From contig CP136064.1 of NCBI GenBank assembly GCA_032622095.1, positions 170,014,310 to 170,078,309 on the forward strand: a stretch of 64,000 nucleotides of DNA. Direction: 5' to 3'. Below the pieces are notes generated by a model. That model made no database searches. It was given only the letters and a program-made list of their open reading frames with translations, and was not told where the DNA came from. This DNA is from Siphonodentalium dalli. Lineage: Eukaryota; Mollusca; Scaphopoda; Gadilida; Siphonodentaliidae. Positions 44,837-56,534 of the stretch are shown piece after piece. The position numbers and the translations under genes were made by a program. Within the stretch, counting starts at the first letter, position 1; the number at the start of each line of letters is the position of its first letter.

Positions 44837-45402
44837 CGTGTTATTCCTGTTTATGTATGTATATGTAAGTGTGTTAATAATACTAATGGAATGATAAATA
44901 ATGGACCTGTTGATAACATGTGTAAATTATTTCACTTCTGAATTATTTCCCCTTTTTAGCTCACCTGAGACTAAGTCTATGGTTGAGCTACAGTGATCAC
45001 CCCTCGTCTGTCATCCTTCCATCCTATTGTCAGTCAACATCTTATCAGTCAGTAGTCAGGTGAACAATACCACAGTCCTTGACTGTCTTGTTAAAGATAT
45101 GTAGTATGGATAGTAGAGTGGTGCTCCAAAGATTTCCGAAATAGTTCTTGCAAATGGATGTCTTTTTGGGTGTTTGTTTACATATACTAAGTTCAAATTT
45201 CTGGAGTTTTAGGATTGAAACTCGTAAATCCGCTACTCGTTGTCACTGCATGGGAGTATTAGCTACATGTTGATACCGCTTGTTGGCTATTTGATATTCT
45301 TACCATTGAGTATTTTTGTCTCGAACTTTTTGGTTTGTTTTGACGTTAAAAAGCATCTTTTTGGGAATGAGAAATTGATTTCTTATCAGATGGTACTTAA
45401 TC
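44837..45402. other. Spacer with a bivalve-style repeat start
   Basis: TTTTTAGCTCACCTGAGACTAAG at about 44954 followed by GTCTATGGTTGAGCTACAG resembles a dispersed repeat I associate with bivalve introns and gene flanks. No gene. Confidence 0.4.
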
Positions 45403-45952
45403 TTGGATTATTATAGTAAGTCTATATTTTTTATTTTTTGGTCACTTAAAACAGAAATACTTGGATTTCAACCGGTCGCCATTTTTGGAATTCTGCCACT
45501 TTACCTCCCTCTTAAAACAGAACAAAGCGTAATTCTCCGCAACATTATTGTCAACAGAAGAGACACATTAGCTGTGCTTCCAACAGGATTTGGGAAAGCT
45601 TGCCACATCAGATTGCTGCGCGAGTGACGAGAAAGCTGAAAGAAGTTTTTGACATTTCTCATTTGTGGAGGAACTTCCTCAAAACTGTGTTGTTTTGGTT
45701 GTGGCGCCACTTAAATCGTTAATGGAGGATCAGGTTTCTCGACTGAATAAGATGGGAATACAGGCAGAGTTCATCGGAAAGAGTGACGAAGGTGACGCCA
45801 GGATCTCTAATGGCTGTGATGATCTTGAAGTTTTTTTTGGAATGCCAGAGTCTGTTGTTGGCTGTGATAAATGGAGGGATGTTCTTTCTGATAAACATGG
45901 GAAGAGAATGCTGTGTGTTGTTGTAGATGAAGTTCACACAATTCCAAAATGG
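45403..45952 (+). pseudogene. RecQ-family helicase, N-terminal half (motifs 0 to II)
   Basis: One frame carries the Q-motif region and Walker A: LPLKTEQSVILRNII, then RRDTLAVLPTGFGKA (45550-45600). A TGA at 45625-45627 and a frameshift lead to the second frame (45665 onward): NCVVLVVAPLKSLMEDQVSR, the 'PL.SL..DQ' motif Ia, and MLCVVVDEVHTIPKW, the DExH box (base 45925) with the RecQ-type aromatic end. The Walker A reads GKA where GK(S/T) is needed for magnesium and ATP binding. A canonical donor ATG|GTAAGT ends the exon at 45952, splitting the Trp codon. A 3'-5' DNA helicase of the RecQ type when intact; this copy is dead. Confidence 0.7.
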
Positions 45953-47474
45953 TAAGTGTAATCATTAAGACAGACTCCCCCACTAACCTGGTAAAGCCAT
46001 CATTGTAAGTTGTAGTTTTAATGTGTCCAGATAACATATCAAATCAAATCAATTAAAATATTTAATGGTATCAATCCAACATGCGAATTATCACTAATTG
46101 TAACAAACATATATACTAACATTTAATGTGTGTGCTGAAGTGGTAAATAGATGTCTTTGATGACGAAACATGTAAAGGTGCATTTTGTTTTGGTAAATTG
46201 TCTGATGATAATATTGAAGTACGTGTAACCTAATTTTTTAGACCATGTAACCATAGACAGGTATTAATTGTGTTGGCCTTAACGGTTTTAAACCCCCTAC
46301 CCAAAACTTTATCATGGTTATCAAAAAATCTATTAAATGTTTTGTCCAAAAATGTCATAAAACACAAAAAACACATATAAGCATCTCAGAATAGATTGAA
46401 TTCTAAGTAAAAGTATTGTGTAATATTAAAATTTGTGCAAAAATAGTAAATAAAAGTAGTTTTATGTCAATCTTGCAGAGTAAAATACGCACATGAAAAG
46501 TCATAAGAATATGTCAAAATAAAAAAATAATTAAAAACAATAAATTTCAAGCCTACATATACCTGCCGACCCTATTTGTTTCCGACTTGTAACCCAAAAG
46601 CAGACATTAATTTTTTTTTGGCCTCAGTAAAATTCAAAATACTGACACGGAGAGCCCTAGATTCGCTCTCAATGCATTGGATTTAAAAAACATTCTGGGG
46701 AGAATCCCTGACCCAATTAGGAGGGGGACAACCCTCCGGAACATACCCCCGATCAGGCCTTCGTTGCCCGAAAATAGGTGTCCTAAAACAATTTTTTTTA
46801 AGTACCTGGATCCTTCACTGCATGTGCATAAATTGGCCGTGGGGGAGGGCACGAGGAGAGCCTGGAGGAGACTAAAAAAATCGGGCAGGGAGGAGGATGT
46901 AAATTAAGCAATTTTTTATATTGACCATGAAGTGGCATATCGATTTGAAATGTACATGTAATTTTTGGCAACCTGGTAAAAAATTGTCAAGGCGCTGGTC
47001 TCGGACCAAATTGCGGATGAAGATGGATAATTCTAAAATTAAGTGGCTTTGGGTGTTAAATATTTGACAATAGTTTGACAATCTGGCCATAAATACATGT
47101 TGTGGGCAATTTTATACTATAGTTGACTGGTTAGCATTATTTATGGGCAATTAAATGATTTTGAAGCGGCATTGCAAAAAATGTTGTTGTAATCTGATGA
47201 TATGGGGACAATTGAATCGGATTGAGTACCTTTAGGTGAACAATAAAATGATAGGAAAATTTGAAGAAAAAAAAAACGATGAAATGTTGAGGAGACGGTC
47301 TGTTTTGGGATGGGCTGGTTCATGGGTTACCCTAAACACATGTATTATGTTATTTAGCCCAATTAATTTGGTATCAAATCGGATGATGTAACTTTAAATA
47401 GTTTAAATAATTTGTTTCACTTTTTTATTTTTGAGGTGTGTTGTTATTCATATCATTGTTGTTTCCTATTTTAG
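45953..47474 (+). other. Helicase intron with repeats
   Basis: About 1.5 kb, donor GTAAGT, acceptor TTCCTATTTTAG|GGG. Inside are a segment like 38640-38720 (at about 46250), the dispersed repeat copy at 47155-47260, and a stretch near 46990-47090 whose reverse complement resembles about 50430-50540. The open frame at 46677-46907 is G-rich and has no motif. Confidence 0.5.
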
Positions 47475-48244
47475 GGGTGAGAACAAAATGTGGAAAGAAC
47501 CAGAGGAAAGTTTTCCGGGAGTGGTTTTGTCATGTGAATGAACTGCGATCGTTATTCCCAGATGTGCCATTCATTGCGTTGACTGCCACAGCATCGCAGT
47601 CAACAATTACTTCACTAAAAAAGTACATGTGTTTAAAGTCAGACTTTGATGTGGTAGCATGTAATCCGGATCGCCCAAATATTAAGTATGTTGTGGTGAA
47701 AATGTTCCAGTCTGGAAGAAAACTGTTTTGGTTGGTGGATATTTTAAATGATGCATTGGTGCCAAGTGATATTCAAAGGATTGTGATCTTTTGCACATCA
47801 TACAGTATGTGTGCAGAAGTACGGAACTATCTAATAACAGAAACAGGTAAAGAAACATGAATATCAATGTTTCATTCAGAAATAAAAGATAAGCAGAAAG
47901 ACAATGTTCTCAAACAGTTAGCAAATGTGGATAGTTCTCTTAGAATTGTGATTGCAACCAGTGCCTTCGGGGTGGGCATAGACATGCGAGGGTTTAAAGT
48001 CAGCTTGCACTATAGGCCATCGAGAGATATAGAGGACTTTATGCAGGAGAGTGGCCGGATTGGAAGAGATCAGTCGGATTCTCTATCTGTAATTTTATAT
48101 AATGGAAACTTGCTCAAACTTGCAAATGATTCAATGAAGGAATATGTGAATTTATGGTTGTTGAAAAACAACTTCAAATATTCTCTTGTGGGCAAAGATG
48201 GATACGCATCGTCTAGTGAATCTGATGATGATGGGTTTGAATGA
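47475..48244 (+). pseudogene. RecQ-family helicase, C-terminal half (motifs III to VI)
   Basis: After the acceptor, WGENKM in the spliced frame shifts to GKNQRKVFREWF, so a small frameshift lies near 47480-47500. The frame then runs through FIALTATAS (motif III), NPDRPNIKYVV (motif IV region) and IVIFCTSYSMCAEVRNYL. A TGA at 47858-47860 interrupts it just before SMFHSEIKDKQK. The same frame resumes with IVIATSAFGVGIDMRGF (motif V) and FMQESGRIGRDQSDS (motif VI, with the Arg finger region), and ends in an acidic tail SSSESDDDGFE. There is no RQC or HRDC domain, so it is a short RecQ-like form. Ends the cluster. Confidence 0.75.
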
Positions 48245-48320
48245 AATAAGATGAACAGCTGTTATGATTATTGCATATTGTAATTCCATCTACATATACA
48301 TGTACACTGTACATGTAATC

Positions 48321-48738
48321 TAGATCAAGCCATGAATCTCTACTCTGGCTAACACCCGTATAGATCATATTCCACCAGTACAAAACCTGGGAACTTTTTG
48401 AAGTTTTGACAGGGAACCTTATATAGTCGAAAAAGTCGGGGAATATATTTCTTAGTTAGTATCTGTTCCTAAAGCAGATTTTAAAGCATAATGTAATTCA
48501 CTGTACGCGAAGGTCCCAAATTGATATTTCACGATATAAGTGACTTTGTGAGCCATTTTGCTTCACATCACTATATACAATTATGGAATTTCTCCTGGGT
48601 AACTAATACAATGTTTATTACGATATCTGCTCACACAAGTCACGGAAAAGCATGAAATTTCGAGTTGGGACCTTCACATACTGTGGAATATGATATCTAC
48701 AGCGTGTTGGCCAGAGTAGAGATTCGTGGCATGGTCTA
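48321..48738. mobile_element. MITE with ~55-bp terminal inverted repeats
   Basis: Left end TAGATCAAGCCATGAATCTC continuing TACTCTGGCTAACACCCG; right end ...GTTGGCCAGAGTAGAG then ATTCGTGGCATGGTCTA. The arms pair over about 55 bases with a few mismatches. A solo right-arm relative lies at about 50121-50176 (GTGGAATATGATCTCCACAC, GGAGATTCATGGCATGATCTA). Non-coding interior. Confidence 0.7.
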
Positions 48739-48799
48739 ATGTAATCTCGTGTTGCAAACAGTATTTTAAGAACATTTCAGCATATTCCAAGCCAAGTAT

Positions 48800-49186
48800 G
48801 AATTTAATTTGTCTGACATTTGCAGAATGAGGTCCCCAGAGGGTGAATTTAGTGTCACCGAATTCACCCTCTGGGGACCTCATTCTGCGTAGGTCTCATC
48901 TTCTGGGAAGAAGTATCTAGTCTCAAAATTAACATTGTTTATAGTTACCGGTACTTTTTCCCTTCTGTTGAGTTTCCATATTTGCAGAAGATAAAAATTA
49001 AATGCATAAATCAAGGTGACTAATGGGTGAACATCACCAACTTCAACTGGGGAACTTCAATGTGATCCTACGGTAGGTCTCCCATAGCAGTTGATGTCCC
49101 AGTAGGATGAGGTTCCCAGAGGGTGAATTTGGTGATGCTAGTCCTCTGGGGACCCCATTCTGCAAATGTCAGACACACTAAATTCA
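48800..49186. mobile_element. Foldback element with a perfect 28-bp palindrome
   Basis: The 28-base arms at 48822-48849 and 48861-48888 (from GCAGAATGAGGTCCCCAGAG) are exact reverse complements around an 11-base loop. The longer left sequence 48800-48843 is matched again in reverse at 49143-49185 (CCTCTGGGGACCCCATTCTG, CAAATGTCAGACACAC). This suggests an element whose right end was duplicated or a nested pair. Confidence 0.65.
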
Positions 49187-51130
49187 GACCTGTTCCAAAC
49201 AGCATATTATGGGCATCACAAGAGCCAGTGAACTTTAAATGGGCTCATAATATTCAGGCTTCATATTTCTACCTGCGTAAACCTATTAATAGGTGTTATG
49301 CTTTTAATATCAAATTCCAGGGATAATATATGTCAACAAATATTTAATGTACTTTTCAATGAACTCTCTTCATTGCTTTTTATATCATATCAGGAGATAT
49401 TACATAACAAATTCTCTCTTACATGTACATGTAATTGTTATTTGTGGTAGAAAAAAGGGACCCTCTTTCTTTCTGATGTGACAATCTATAAAATCTAAAG
49501 ATAATTTGTATCTGGGGGAGCGACTAGTACAATAGGGAAATGTATGAATTCCATATTCAGGCATAAAATCAGTCTTTGTAAACACACACTGAGATTCATA
49601 CTGATACTATTTTTTATATGTACGGTAGTTTACTCCAGACTGATATAAAATGCTTGTAATAGTTGGTTTTATAATTTGCAGCTTGACAATTATGAGCCAC
49701 ATGAGGCTTAACATATCATTATCACAACACATTTAGCATTTAATACTCACTATTATACATGTGTACATGTATATAATAAAATTCATACTACCGGGTACAC
49801 TTAGGAATTTTTGATTTTCTGACACGGAAGATTATAATATTGAAAAAAACCAGTGCCCGTAATATACTAGTACATGTAGATCTTAGTTAATAACTGTTCC
49901 TTAATTGTAGACATGTACACTCAGATTCATACTGAGTTTTGTATATGTGGGTATGTGGATTATTCCAGGCTGGGACCACCCCTGCTGTGTAATCGATTAT
50001 TAAGAAACAAGTGTTGATAAAGAAACACATTCCCTGTGTTACATATTCTCGATGTTGTTTATTCAATGTTGTTATAAAACTTCCCTGTCAGAAAATACAA
50101 AATGTTCCATGTTTTGAACAGGTGGAATATGATCTCCACACGCGTAGCCTGAGTGGAGATTCATGGCATGATCTACCACAATATACCAGTATGGCTAGTT
50201 CATACACGTATGAAGTAAAAACATCATTTGAAAAATATACATCTTGAAGATCAGCTGAAATTTGGAAAATTATATGTGTCATGTACTGTTAAAGGTACTT
50301 AATCCAATCAGACGGTCCCCATACCATCAAGTTATAACAACATTTCTTTAAAAATACGCATTAGTTACCGGTATCAGAATTGATTTATTGCAACAAAATA
50401 ATGCTAACCACTGCCAACTATGGTATCAAATTTCCCAAAACTTGTTATTTATCAACATTTTGTTCAACAAAATATGGCTGTATTATCACTTGATTTTAAA
50501 GTTATCCATCTTCATCCGTAATTTTATCCGAGATCCTCCGTTTGAACAAGTGTTTCTGTGCCACATATTATTACACATCTCGAGAAATAACAAACTTCCA
50601 AAATCGATATCTGATCACTCTGAGGTTTGATGGGTGGGTTCCTCGACTCAAATCAAATATGTTTACTCCCGAAGCCAAAGAAATAGTAATTTGTGAGTGT
50701 CTGATCGGATTGAGTATAATTAATACATTTTCTGGTCAAAGACCAGCTATTTGGCTTTCTTGACAAATTTTGATTTTGTTTTGCACTTTACATTCACTAC
50801 TAAATAAACTAATTAAATGTTATGAGTGCTTTTGTATCAGAAGGTAGTCACTGTATTCCCTTGAATCTGCATAGAAAATATCCTTTGGAAAAAGTTTAAA
50901 CTGAGTGAGATAATCCATACAGTAATAAAATAGTTGAAGATTATATTACAATATATAAAATATATATACTAGTAACTTAGTAAGATAACATACTCATAGT
51001 CCATTTACATTGGAGAATTAGTTACTGAAGCTAATGGGATCAATGCTATTGGGAGCTAGAGGATACTTTTTCAGATTGGAGGAAACACACAATATGCATA
51101 TGAACCTGGATGTTGCCTTAGTATGGATAA
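49187..51130. other. Intergenic stretch, repeats only
   Basis: No gene supported. It contains the arm at 49568-49608 (see the next repeat entry), a direct relative of it at about 49918-49942, the solo MITE arm at 50121-50176 and the stretch at 50430-50540 related to the helicase intron. Confidence 0.4.
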
Positions 51131-52983
51131 GTACCGCTGAAAAGGTCACTCTCAAAAAAGTACTGAAGGGTACACAGTGGTTTGTTTTCAATTGATTTTG
51201 ATGTTCATTGGAACGTAAACAACTATTCACTAACAGAACTCATGACATATACGAAGACTAGTCGTCATTTAGAACGCGATTTAAAAACCTGTGTACCCTT
51301 CAGCACATTTTCAAAACCTCTACTCTTCAGCACCTTTTTTGGTGAGAGTGACCCCTTCAGCATAAGGACCATGTGACATAGAGAGACAATGTTTGTACGT
51401 TATAATTAATTTAATGATGAACTTATAAATATGTATCATTTGTGGCTCTTTCCTTGACAGTCAATGAGACAGCAGCTACTTTTTATCCAGGATTTTCGCA
51501 CAAGTATAGTTCAATTCCTTTATCTTGAACACATCCTTGCATTCTGCATCTCATTCTGTCTCATCTGGATTATTTTCGGCTCATGCATGTTGCACACATA
51601 ACTTTCTGACCCTCCAATATCATGAAGGTGTTGCCATTGCTATATCTGTCCACTTCCTGAAATAATACAGAATTCGAAGCATTTAAGTTTAATTTATAAA
51701 TAAATTACAGGTTACTGGTATAAAATATTTTATATTGGGATATTTCCCATGCAGTACCACACCACTCACCAGTACCTACATTGGCAAACCATGTAATATT
51801 CAGTTGTTCACACCTATTTATGATAGCAGTATAAATTGTCATACAAAAAGTAATGCTCTTGCTAATATAATAATAAATAAGGCTAATGACAGTTTATTTT
51901 AACATAGCTGACCAGTGCGTGTATACATTATAATTAATGCCCACCCAGTCTCAATGTCATCTATTAACATTATGCATTATGAATGTGAGTATATCAATTA
52001 TCATCTAATGTCAGTAATGATCAAAAGACTAAGTGATAATCTTTTTGAAAAATATATTTATCAACAAATGTTATATATTACATAAAGGGGACATGAAACA
52101 ATTCAAACTGAATAGTATGATCACTACAACTATAATCTAGGAGGACATGTAAACTGCCAAATTGGTGAATTGTTTTGACTGTTTGACTAAATTATTACTG
52201 TAGTACACCTGATCACACCTGAGAGTCGCATGGAATTCTTGACCTCTGACAGTGACAGCTGTCATTGAAATATTTCTTTCATAAAACACGTTTGGATCGG
52301 TACCCGGTATACATGATATTCAAATTACTAATGCAACAGGAATAGTGAAATCTATTAAATTAATTTCATTTTGAGAGTCGTTACTAAAATAACTTCATCC
52401 AGGTAAAAATGACAAAAATAGAAAACAGAATGTCGTGTTGTTTACTACAAAAATGGTCTCAAACGGCATAAAAACTCACCAATCTGACTCCCCAAACGGA
52501 CACCCTTTGAAACGTGAGAGTCTGACAATTCACGAGTTGGTGTACAATTAATTCAGCTGCACTAGACGCCAGATTTTCCTCTTTTTATTGCGATGAGAAA
52601 GCACTGTTGTGATTAAAAGAATCGGAGTTGAACTACCTTTAGCAATGGTGGACATAATCGGAGTGCGTTACCTATTGGTCGATCAAATGACGTACATGTA
52701 TCTATCCTTCCTTCATCTATGGTAAAACAACCGAAAAGTCACAAACCCTGCAACTATTAATACCGATTCTTAGAATCGACTTTACAGCTAGGGGTTGAAG
52801 CGGCCATTACGGCACTGGCACGTGATCGTGTTTACACCTGTCAAGCACGACCAATTTTAGATTTATATTTAGCGCGGTGTGACGTAATTTGGGGGAGCCC
52901 GCGACCTTTCAGAAATGAAAAGTTGGTGGGAGTGCAATAGACTCAGTATCAGTATGAATCTGAGTGTATGTTTACAAAGACTG
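49568..52983. repeat. Inverted ~40-bp arms 3.4 kb apart
   Basis: ATCAGTCTTTGTAAACACAC plus ACTGAGATTCATACTGATACT at 49568-49608 is the near-exact reverse complement of 52944-52983. They could be the ends of a 3.4-kb element or two oppositely inserted copies of a short repeat. The third direct copy at about 49918 favours the second view. Confidence 0.4.
51131..51368. mobile_element. Small foldback element
   Basis: CTGAAAAGGTCACTCTCAAA and TACTGAAGGGTACACAG (51137-51177) pair with CTGTGTACCCTTCAGCA and TGAGAGTGACCCCTTCAGCA (51289-51362). The right arm carries an extra copy of the CTTCAGCAC word. Non-coding. Confidence 0.55.
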
Positions 52984-54627
52984 ATCTGACATGTACTTGT
53001 TTCTGACTAAATTTGAAGATGGTGTCTGACAACTTCATTGAACAGGTGTAAAATTCACATTCACAAGCAGTGATTAAATGGAACTGTTGTACCATGACTA
53101 TGATGACACATAGGCCAAAGCCAATATTTCCTGTGTTACCCATGAGCTCTCGTGGTGGAATGTGTGTCACTGGCAAAGACAATATCGACAAGAACCGACA
53201 AGACAAGAACCAACTTTTTTAAAGAGTTTGCAATCCAGATTCTTTATAATACTAGAATGAAGTGTTGGGAAATGCAAGATAGCAGGAAACACTTTCTTTC
53301 CAAATTATATGAGGTAGTCATGTGTGCAATGTATACCTTTTGGGTGGAGGTAATCCGAGGCTTCCAAGTGTACACTGCACATATGGTGATTCTTGAACCT
53401 GTGGTCACAAATGAAATTACTCCAGGAAGCTGATGCGTATTTCTTTCTCCAGTGCAAAATAACTTATCAATATACAGAGTATTGATCCACTTGTTCTTAG
53501 GAAAATATACACTCCTTCAATTCTGAAGAGCATAAATATTGTATTACATTTGGAAAACGCCATAATTTACACTTGGAGGTGTATGTCTGACAGAAAGTGT
53601 AATCAAAGAAGACATGAAGACTCATAGATGATGTGATTGCCTTCTGATTAATACAATATTGGTGCCAACAATATGGTCACAATATTTTAAACTAAATCGA
53701 AATACACCAACAAGCCAGAATAACACAGTAGGGTATATTGTTATTAGAATGAGATGCCCAGTAGTATTTTGTTATTCTTGTCATGTCCCAGTGGACATAG
53801 TTGAGCCATAAATACCAATAGGCCAAACTGATTGCAATTGGGCCTCCCCACCAAACCTATTTTACCCCCACCAAAATTTGGATTAGCACACATACTGTAT
53901 ACACCCACCAGTAAGCCCATCCTTGAAGATAAGCCCAATCTGGGTTTTTTTTTTACCCTAAATAAAACATGGAGTGGTCCGTTTAGATAAGCCCACTCCC
54001 ATTTATTTTAGCATTTGGAAGGTGAATAGTCATGTCTTTGATTCGTGTGGAATAGGAGAAGATACTCAAGCACATCTAAGCTTTCATTATTTTTTCCAAT
54101 TGTTTTTCTTAAAAAATAAAGATGTATAATAGTATACACTTGTGTTAATTTTGTTGTGATTTATACACATCTTATTCTATTCTTAGTTGTTGGAGCAATC
54201 AAAGAGGTATCAAATCAATAACATAAAAGGTGTCACTTACTGTTCACCAGCATCTCAATGTTGTGTTTTTGTAAGAATTAGTGTATTATATTTTATTAGC
54301 ATTAGTGTAAACATAATTAACTTGTGATTATCTGGTTACTATCATGTGATTTTATAATATAAATAAAACACAATATTTATATCTTTATTCAATACAAAAC
54401 ATGGTATTGGTATAAATATGAATGTTGGCACCTGAAGGCTAACTGCATTTTTGCACAGCGGGGTCCTCGGTAGTAAGCCCAGTACCCACTTTTTGAGCAA
54501 AAATGTGCATGAGCCCCCCCCCCCCCCGGTCCTTTGATGGCATGAATGTTTTGGTAGTGATGGTTAATGGTGCCTATTAAATTTAAGTAGACATGGAAAT
54601 AATCCCAGGACAAATACAAACAGTATC
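51377..54627. other. Intergenic stretch, nothing recognised
   Basis: Open frames at 52949-53433 and 53744-53938 have no motif. A C run of 12 or more lies at 54516-54528. Confidence 0.45.
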
Positions 54628-54685
54628 AGTGGACATTTTAAGCATTGTAGTGATATTATATCACTACACTGCTTAAAATGTCCAG
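54628..54685. repeat. Near-perfect palindrome (hairpin element)
   Basis: GGACATTTTAAGCA and TGTAGTGATA on the left pair with TATCACTACA and TGCTTAAAATGTCC on the right, with one mismatch and a three-base loop. As DNA it could extrude a cruciform; as RNA it would form a ~27-bp stem. Confidence 0.7.
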
Positions 54686-54839
54686 TGTTTTGGTTAAATC
54701 GATTAGTTGCCAAGTTGAAATTTCGCGATTCAGTTGAAGGAACTGTGTTAGCCAACACCCATCTTGCAGATATGTAGATACAAGGGTGTCAGTTAGAAAT
54801 GTGTGTTCAACTGTGTTGAGCGTGTGGTGATCACAACAG

Positions 54840-55940
54840 CACACGTGTGTTACTGATGCGCGTGAGGATACCACGTAGGGTATTTCACTGATTGTCCTAT
54901 CCTTACGCAATTGCACTCGTCCGATACACTGACTATAGTAACACACCCGTCCAGTTCTGTGTACATATTTCATACCAACGTGTCATATTGATATATAATA
55001 GTGGAAAGTGCGTCCATATGCTTGCAACATACACTGTGGTAAATAATCTGTTAATCCGTTAATGGTATAGTTCAATCATGGTTATATCAAAATTTCACAA
55101 TGCGTTCCAAAGTATGTCAAAATTATGGAAGCGGTGTCCGTATGATTGCGACATTGATCAACTGAAAGTCATTTGTTGATGTTTAAACGTGATTAATGTA
55201 GGAACGTATTGTCAAAATAAAAAAATACAAACTTAAAGTTATGACAGAACCAGTAATTGGGTACAATGTTTTCGATGCTACCCGATATGACTTGACTGCC
55301 ATCAAGTTTGGTGCCGATGGTGTTTGGAGTCTTTTTTAATTTAAACAGATATGGCTATTATTGCATGCAAATTTCAATAAATGTCGCTAAAATGCTTAAG
55401 ACTTCCATATTTTGCGGTTACGTCTATGAGTCATGAACTTGAAATTTGGCGTTTTCATTGCAGAAACAGTGTTAGGCATCACCCATTTTGGAGGGTTGAA
55501 TGTTGAAGAGCCAATGGCGGGGGTGGTCAGTTATAATATGTTGGACAATCGATTGCGTAAGGATAACATTCTGAAAACAGTAACGCGATTACGGTTTTGT
55601 GTATATATTCCATCCACCCCAAGCGTGCGATATTGGTTCCAAGTCAATTGTGTCCATATTATTGGGACATAACACATAGCGTATTTGACTGATCCTGCTG
55701 TCCTTACTCATTGCAGTCGTCGGATATCCTGACAACAGTAATAGTAACAACAGTATCACACACGTGCGTATCACACACGTTTTGTGTATATATTCCCACA
55801 CCAAGTGATGTTGATATAATTATCAAGTGTATGCATGCATTCATATGCTTGCGACAAACACTATTGTATGAGTCTATCAAACCGTTAATGGAACTATGTT
55901 CAATCGTGGTTCGTTCTTAATGTCACAATGCGTTCCCGAG
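54840..55940 (+). repeat. Diverged tandem duplication, ~830-bp period
   Basis: Blocks around 54890-55095 (CCTATCCTTACGCAATTGCA, TCCATATGCTTGCAACATAC, CCGTTAATGG, TTCACAATGCGTTCC) recur in the same order at about 55700-55935 (TGTCCTTACTCATTGCAG, TTCATATGCTTGCGACA, CCGTTAATGG, GTCACAATGCGTTCC). A partial third match lies near 55555-55615. No conserved reading frame. Confidence 0.55.
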
Positions 55941-56220
55941 TTGGATGTGTTGACATCCCTGGAAGTGTGCCCATATGCTTGCGAAATGTAGCAGGGTGTT
56001 GTTCCGTCAAACTGTGAAATGTACTATGTGAAGATGCCATGAACTCATCCGACTCCCTCCAACTTATGCACAGAAGCATGGCCAGCTCAGAATTTGATAG
56101 GCCTTGGATATTATTGCTGTTCCATATATACAAATCAGTATGGAACGTACGTTCCAAACGCATCTCGTTGACGTAAATGACGTTCGCCTCAACCATGAAA
56201 CTGGAACTATTTATAATAAA

Positions 56221-56300
56221 AGATAGATAAGATAAGATAAATTTTATTTAAAAGTCGGAGGTATTTAAACATATAAAATTTATCTTATCTTATCTATCTT
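56221..56300. repeat. Inverted repeat with 26-bp arms
   Basis: AGATAGATAAGATAAGATAA plus ATTTTA (56221-56246) pairs with TAAAATTTATCTTATCTTAT plus CTATCTT (56274-56300). GATA-like simple-sequence arms around a 27-base loop. Confidence 0.65.
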
Positions 56301-56402
56301 CTTAAGAATAATAACACATGACAAACACGCCCTGTATGAGCCTAAATAAACCTAATCCTGTATTTTTAATGCACGGATTCTAAGACGCGAAGCGTGTAAT
56401 AA

Positions 56403-56534
56403 ACACAGAACGACACGATGTGTAAATTGATTTGTCGATACGGCACTCGTGTGCAGTCGCGGAAGGATAGAACTCGAGGCGACAGCACGGGTGCCGTATC
56501 GACAGACCCATTTACACATCGTGTCGTTCTGTGT
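56403..56534. mobile_element. Hairpin MITE with ~44-bp arms
   Basis: ACACAGAACGACACGATGTG and TAAATTGATTTGTCGATACG GCAC on the left pair with GTGCCGTATCGACAGACC and CATTTACACATCGTGTCGTT CTGTGT on the right. The loop is about 45 bases. No coding content. Confidence 0.7.

Noticed and set aside
46677-46907. 76-codon open frame in the helicase intron
   Set aside because: Low-complexity G-rich and Arg-rich translation without a motif, inside a spliced-out region containing repeats.
36100-53000. Terminal inverted repeats bounding the whole 37-48 kb cluster
   Set aside because: I compared flanks by eye (about 36.0-37.1 kb with 48.3-53.0 kb) and found no convincing matching ends; only short repeats belonging to other elements were seen.
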